Source: Bradyrhizobium manausense
Lineage (GTDB): Bacteria; Pseudomonadota; Alphaproteobacteria; Rhizobiales; Xanthobacteraceae
Assembly (NCBI RefSeq): GCF_001440035.1
Contig: NZ_LJYG01000016.1
Coordinates: forward strand, 96,031-131,521
Direction of reading: 5' to 3'
DNA: 35,491 nt
In this document: positions 33,979 to 35,491 of the stretch, one piece after another
Position numbering within the stretch: the stretch's first letter is position 1
How the letters are laid out: every line of letters starts with the position of its first letter
The notes under the pieces: model-generated
The model's input: only the letters and a program-made list of their open reading frames with translations
The model's database searches: none
What the model was told of the DNA's origin: nothing
Made by a program: the position numbers and the translations under genes

Positions 33979-35223
33979 TTAACGCCTGTGCTGCGGCAGC
34001 CTGGGCAGGAACACCGCGAGCAGCCCGATCGCCGGCAGATAGGCGCAGACCTGGTAGACGAACGCGATGGAGGTGTGGTCGGCGAGCTTGCCGAGCACGG
34101 CGGCGCCCAGGCCCCCGATGCCGAAGGCAACGCCGAAGAACACGCCGGAGATCATGCCGAAGCGATGCGGCACCAGCTCCTGCGCGAACACGATGATCGA
34201 CGATGTCGTCGAGGAGATGATGAGGCCGATGATGACCGACAGCACCGCGCTCGCGTAAAGCCCGGCATGGGGCAGCGCCAGCGTGAACGGCAGCGCGCCC
34301 AGGATCGAGATCCAGATCACGATCTTGCGGCCGAAGCGATCGCCCAAGGGACCGCCGAAGAACGCGCCGACAGCGTTCGCGGCGAGGAAGACGAACAGAT
34401 AGATTTGCGCCGCCTGCGTCGACACCCCAAAGCGGTCGATCAGGTAGAAGATGTAATAGCTCGACAGGCTCGAGACGTAGAGCTGCTTCGAGAACAGCAG
34501 CGCCACCAGCACCAGCAGCGCGACGGCGACACGGCGCCGGCTCGGTCCGCCGGGTTGCGCATGCGCGGGCGCGGCTTTCCTCGCGGTGATCTGCGGCGCG
34601 TACCAGCGGCCGATGCGCCAGAGGATGAGAATCGCGAGGAACGCGATCGAGGAGAACCAGGCGATGCTGCCCTGCCCGAACGGCACGACGATGAGCGCGG
34701 CCAGCACGGGCCCCATCGAGGTGCCGAAACTGCCGCCGAGCTGAAACACCGATTGCGCAAAGCCGTAGCGCCCGCCCGAGGCGAGCCTTGCGATGCGCGC
34801 CGATTCCGGGTGAAACACCGCCGAGCCGAGGCCGACCAGCGCAGCGGCAACGAGGATGACGAGATAGCGCTGTGCGACGCTGAGCAGCAAGAGGCCGAAA
34901 AAGGTCGAGGCCATGCCGATCGACAGCGAATAGGGCTGCGCCTTCTTGTCGGTGTAATGGCCGACCACCGGCTGCAGCAGCGAGGCGGTGAACTGGAACG
35001 CCAGCGTGATCATGCCGATCTGCGCGAAGTCGAGCGCGTAGGTGTCCTTCAGGATCGGATACACCGAGGCGATCAGCGATTGCATGGTGTCGTTGAGGAA
35101 GTGCGAGAAGCTGATGCCGGCGAGCACGGCATAGGCCGGCCCTGCGGCTTTGGCGGGCGCGACATCGCTGACGACGACGGGCTCGGTCAGGGTTTCCGCA
35201 TGGACGACGACAGGCTTGTTCAC
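33979..35223 (-). CDS. fsr: MFS exporter, fosmidomycin-resistance (Fsr) family
   Basis: A 414-residue major facilitator with about 12 membrane segments after a hydrophilic N-terminus (residues 1-30). Its sequence shows the Fsr pattern: FSHFLNDTMQSLIASVYPIL, QFTASLLQPVVGHYTDKK, GSAVFHPESARIARLASGGR and LVPHRFGMISGVFFG in the second half. Fsr exports fosmidomycin and perhaps related phosphonates or lipids in Escherichia coli; the natural substrate in this organism is unknown. A short GCAGAT/ATCTGC hairpin (35245-35263) lies in its upstream region. The gene stands alone. Confidence 0.93.
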   Translation of the reverse strand: MNKPVVVHAETLTEPVVVSDVAPAKAAGPAYAVLAGISFSHFLNDTMQSLIASVYPILKDTYALDFAQIGMITLAFQFTASLLQPVVGHYTDKKAQPYSLSIGMASTFFGLLLLSVAQRYLVILVAAALVGLGSAVFHPESARIARLASGGRYGFAQSVFQLGGSFGTSMGPVLAALIVVPFGQGSIAWFSSIAFLAILILWRIGRWYAPQITARKAAPAHAQPGGPSRRRVAVALLVLVALLFSKQLYVSSLSSYYIFYLIDRFGVSTQAAQIYLFVFLAANAVGAFFGGPLGDRFGRKIVIWISILGALPFTLALPHAGLYASAVLSVIIGLIISSTTSSIIVFAQELVPHRFGMISGVFFGVAFGIGGLGAAVLGKLADHTSIAFVYQVCAYLPAIGLLAVFLPRLPQHRR

Positions 35224-35342
35224 TGGAGCATCCCGGCAGGGGCGGCAGATTGCCGCGATCTGCTAGGTACGATAATGGCGGCGGCCGAACCACCGTCAAT
35301 CGCAAATGGCTGGGATGCGGGGGCCGGTCTTTCGAAGAAGCG

Positions 35343-35429
35343 CGTAGCCCGGATGGAGCGAAGCGCAATCTGGGGCCGTTATCGCCGTTGCACGAATCCC
35401 GGATTCCGCTTCGCTCCATCCGGGCTACG
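35343..35429. repeat. 87-bp element with perfect 23-bp inverted repeats
   Basis: The arms CGTAGCCCGGATGGAGCGAA-GCG (35343-35365) and its exact complement (35407-35429) enclose 41 bases. It is an intergenic element of the type widespread in Bradyrhizobium-like genomes, where its frames give spurious MERSGIR-type proteins. No gene lies in 35224-35491. Confidence 0.85.
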
Positions 35430-35446
35430 ACCGCAGATATCGTAAG

Positions 35447-35477
35447 GTGGGCAAAGGCGCCCTTGCGCCGTGCCCAC
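35447..35477. repeat. GTGGGCA/TGCCCAC hairpin with inner GGCGC/GCGCC stem
   Basis: An imperfect two-part hairpin of 31 bases ending at the window edge. It lies 17 bp after the 87-bp element and is of the same dispersed intergenic kind. Confidence 0.65.
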
Positions 35478-35491
35478 GATCTTTCCGATAC

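Noticed and set aside
33938..35419. A 493-codon reverse frame beginning MERSGIRD and overlapping the MFS gene
   Set aside because: Its start comes from the 87-bp repeat and the rest is an out-of-frame shadow of the exporter.

Overview
The window looks like chromosomal DNA of a Bradyrhizobium-like alphaproteobacterium (Nitrobacteraceae). This is suggested by high-GC codon use in the right half, a phasin, a PdhS/PleC/DivJ-type kinase, Omp25/31-type barrel proteins, alphaproteobacterial SerA and SerC, a LexA box of the GTTC-N7-GTTC type, a tRNA-His with a G1:U72 pair and no encoded G-1, and several intergenic palindromic elements. The genus is inferred from these features, not from a database match.

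Left part (1-18394): an accessory region of DNA defence and DNA repair genes, with visibly lower GC in the stretches I sampled. It starts with the 3' part of a GHKL/HSP90-like ATPase carrying a C-terminal PD-(D/E)XK-like motif, followed by a DUF4238 protein. Next is a repair block: a leftward ku gene with two small downstream genes, divergent from a rightward operon of two zinc-ribbon proteins, an SRAP (YedK/HMCES-type) protein and a truncated dinB. A near-perfect LexA box sits 9 bp before the first gene of that operon. Then come a lone HNH protein, a Septu-like HNH/ATPase pair (ptuB/ptuA-like, stop and start overlapping as TAATG), a SEC-C/HNH-like protein, an AbiE-type toxin-antitoxin pair with an apparently leaderless promoter and built-in operator, and a DNA methyltransferase. 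The methyltransferase converges on a 1418-residue Dna2-like nuclease-helicase, and the two genes end in the same CTAG. The block stops at the 3' end of tRNA-His, a typical island insertion point, but no integrase or second att copy is visible.

Right part (18394-35491): ordinary core genome. It holds tRNA-His, a phasin with a PhaR-like site upstream, a large soluble PAS sensor kinase with coding tandem repeats, a small secreted-protein gene split by an in-frame TAA, a methyl-accepting chemotaxis protein, a thiolase, serA and serC (two of the three serine-biosynthesis steps), a small conserved protein, a GNAT acetyltransferase with a GST gene, two outer-membrane beta-barrel genes, and an Fsr-family MFS exporter. 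Multi-hairpin palindromic elements lie after serA, between serC and serA, and at the right end.

The best candidate for an undescribed system is the AbiE / methyltransferase / Dna2-like nuclease-helicase cluster (11156-18120). Next are the Septu-like pair with its long N-terminal extension, and the GHKL-nuclease/DUF4238 pair at the left edge.
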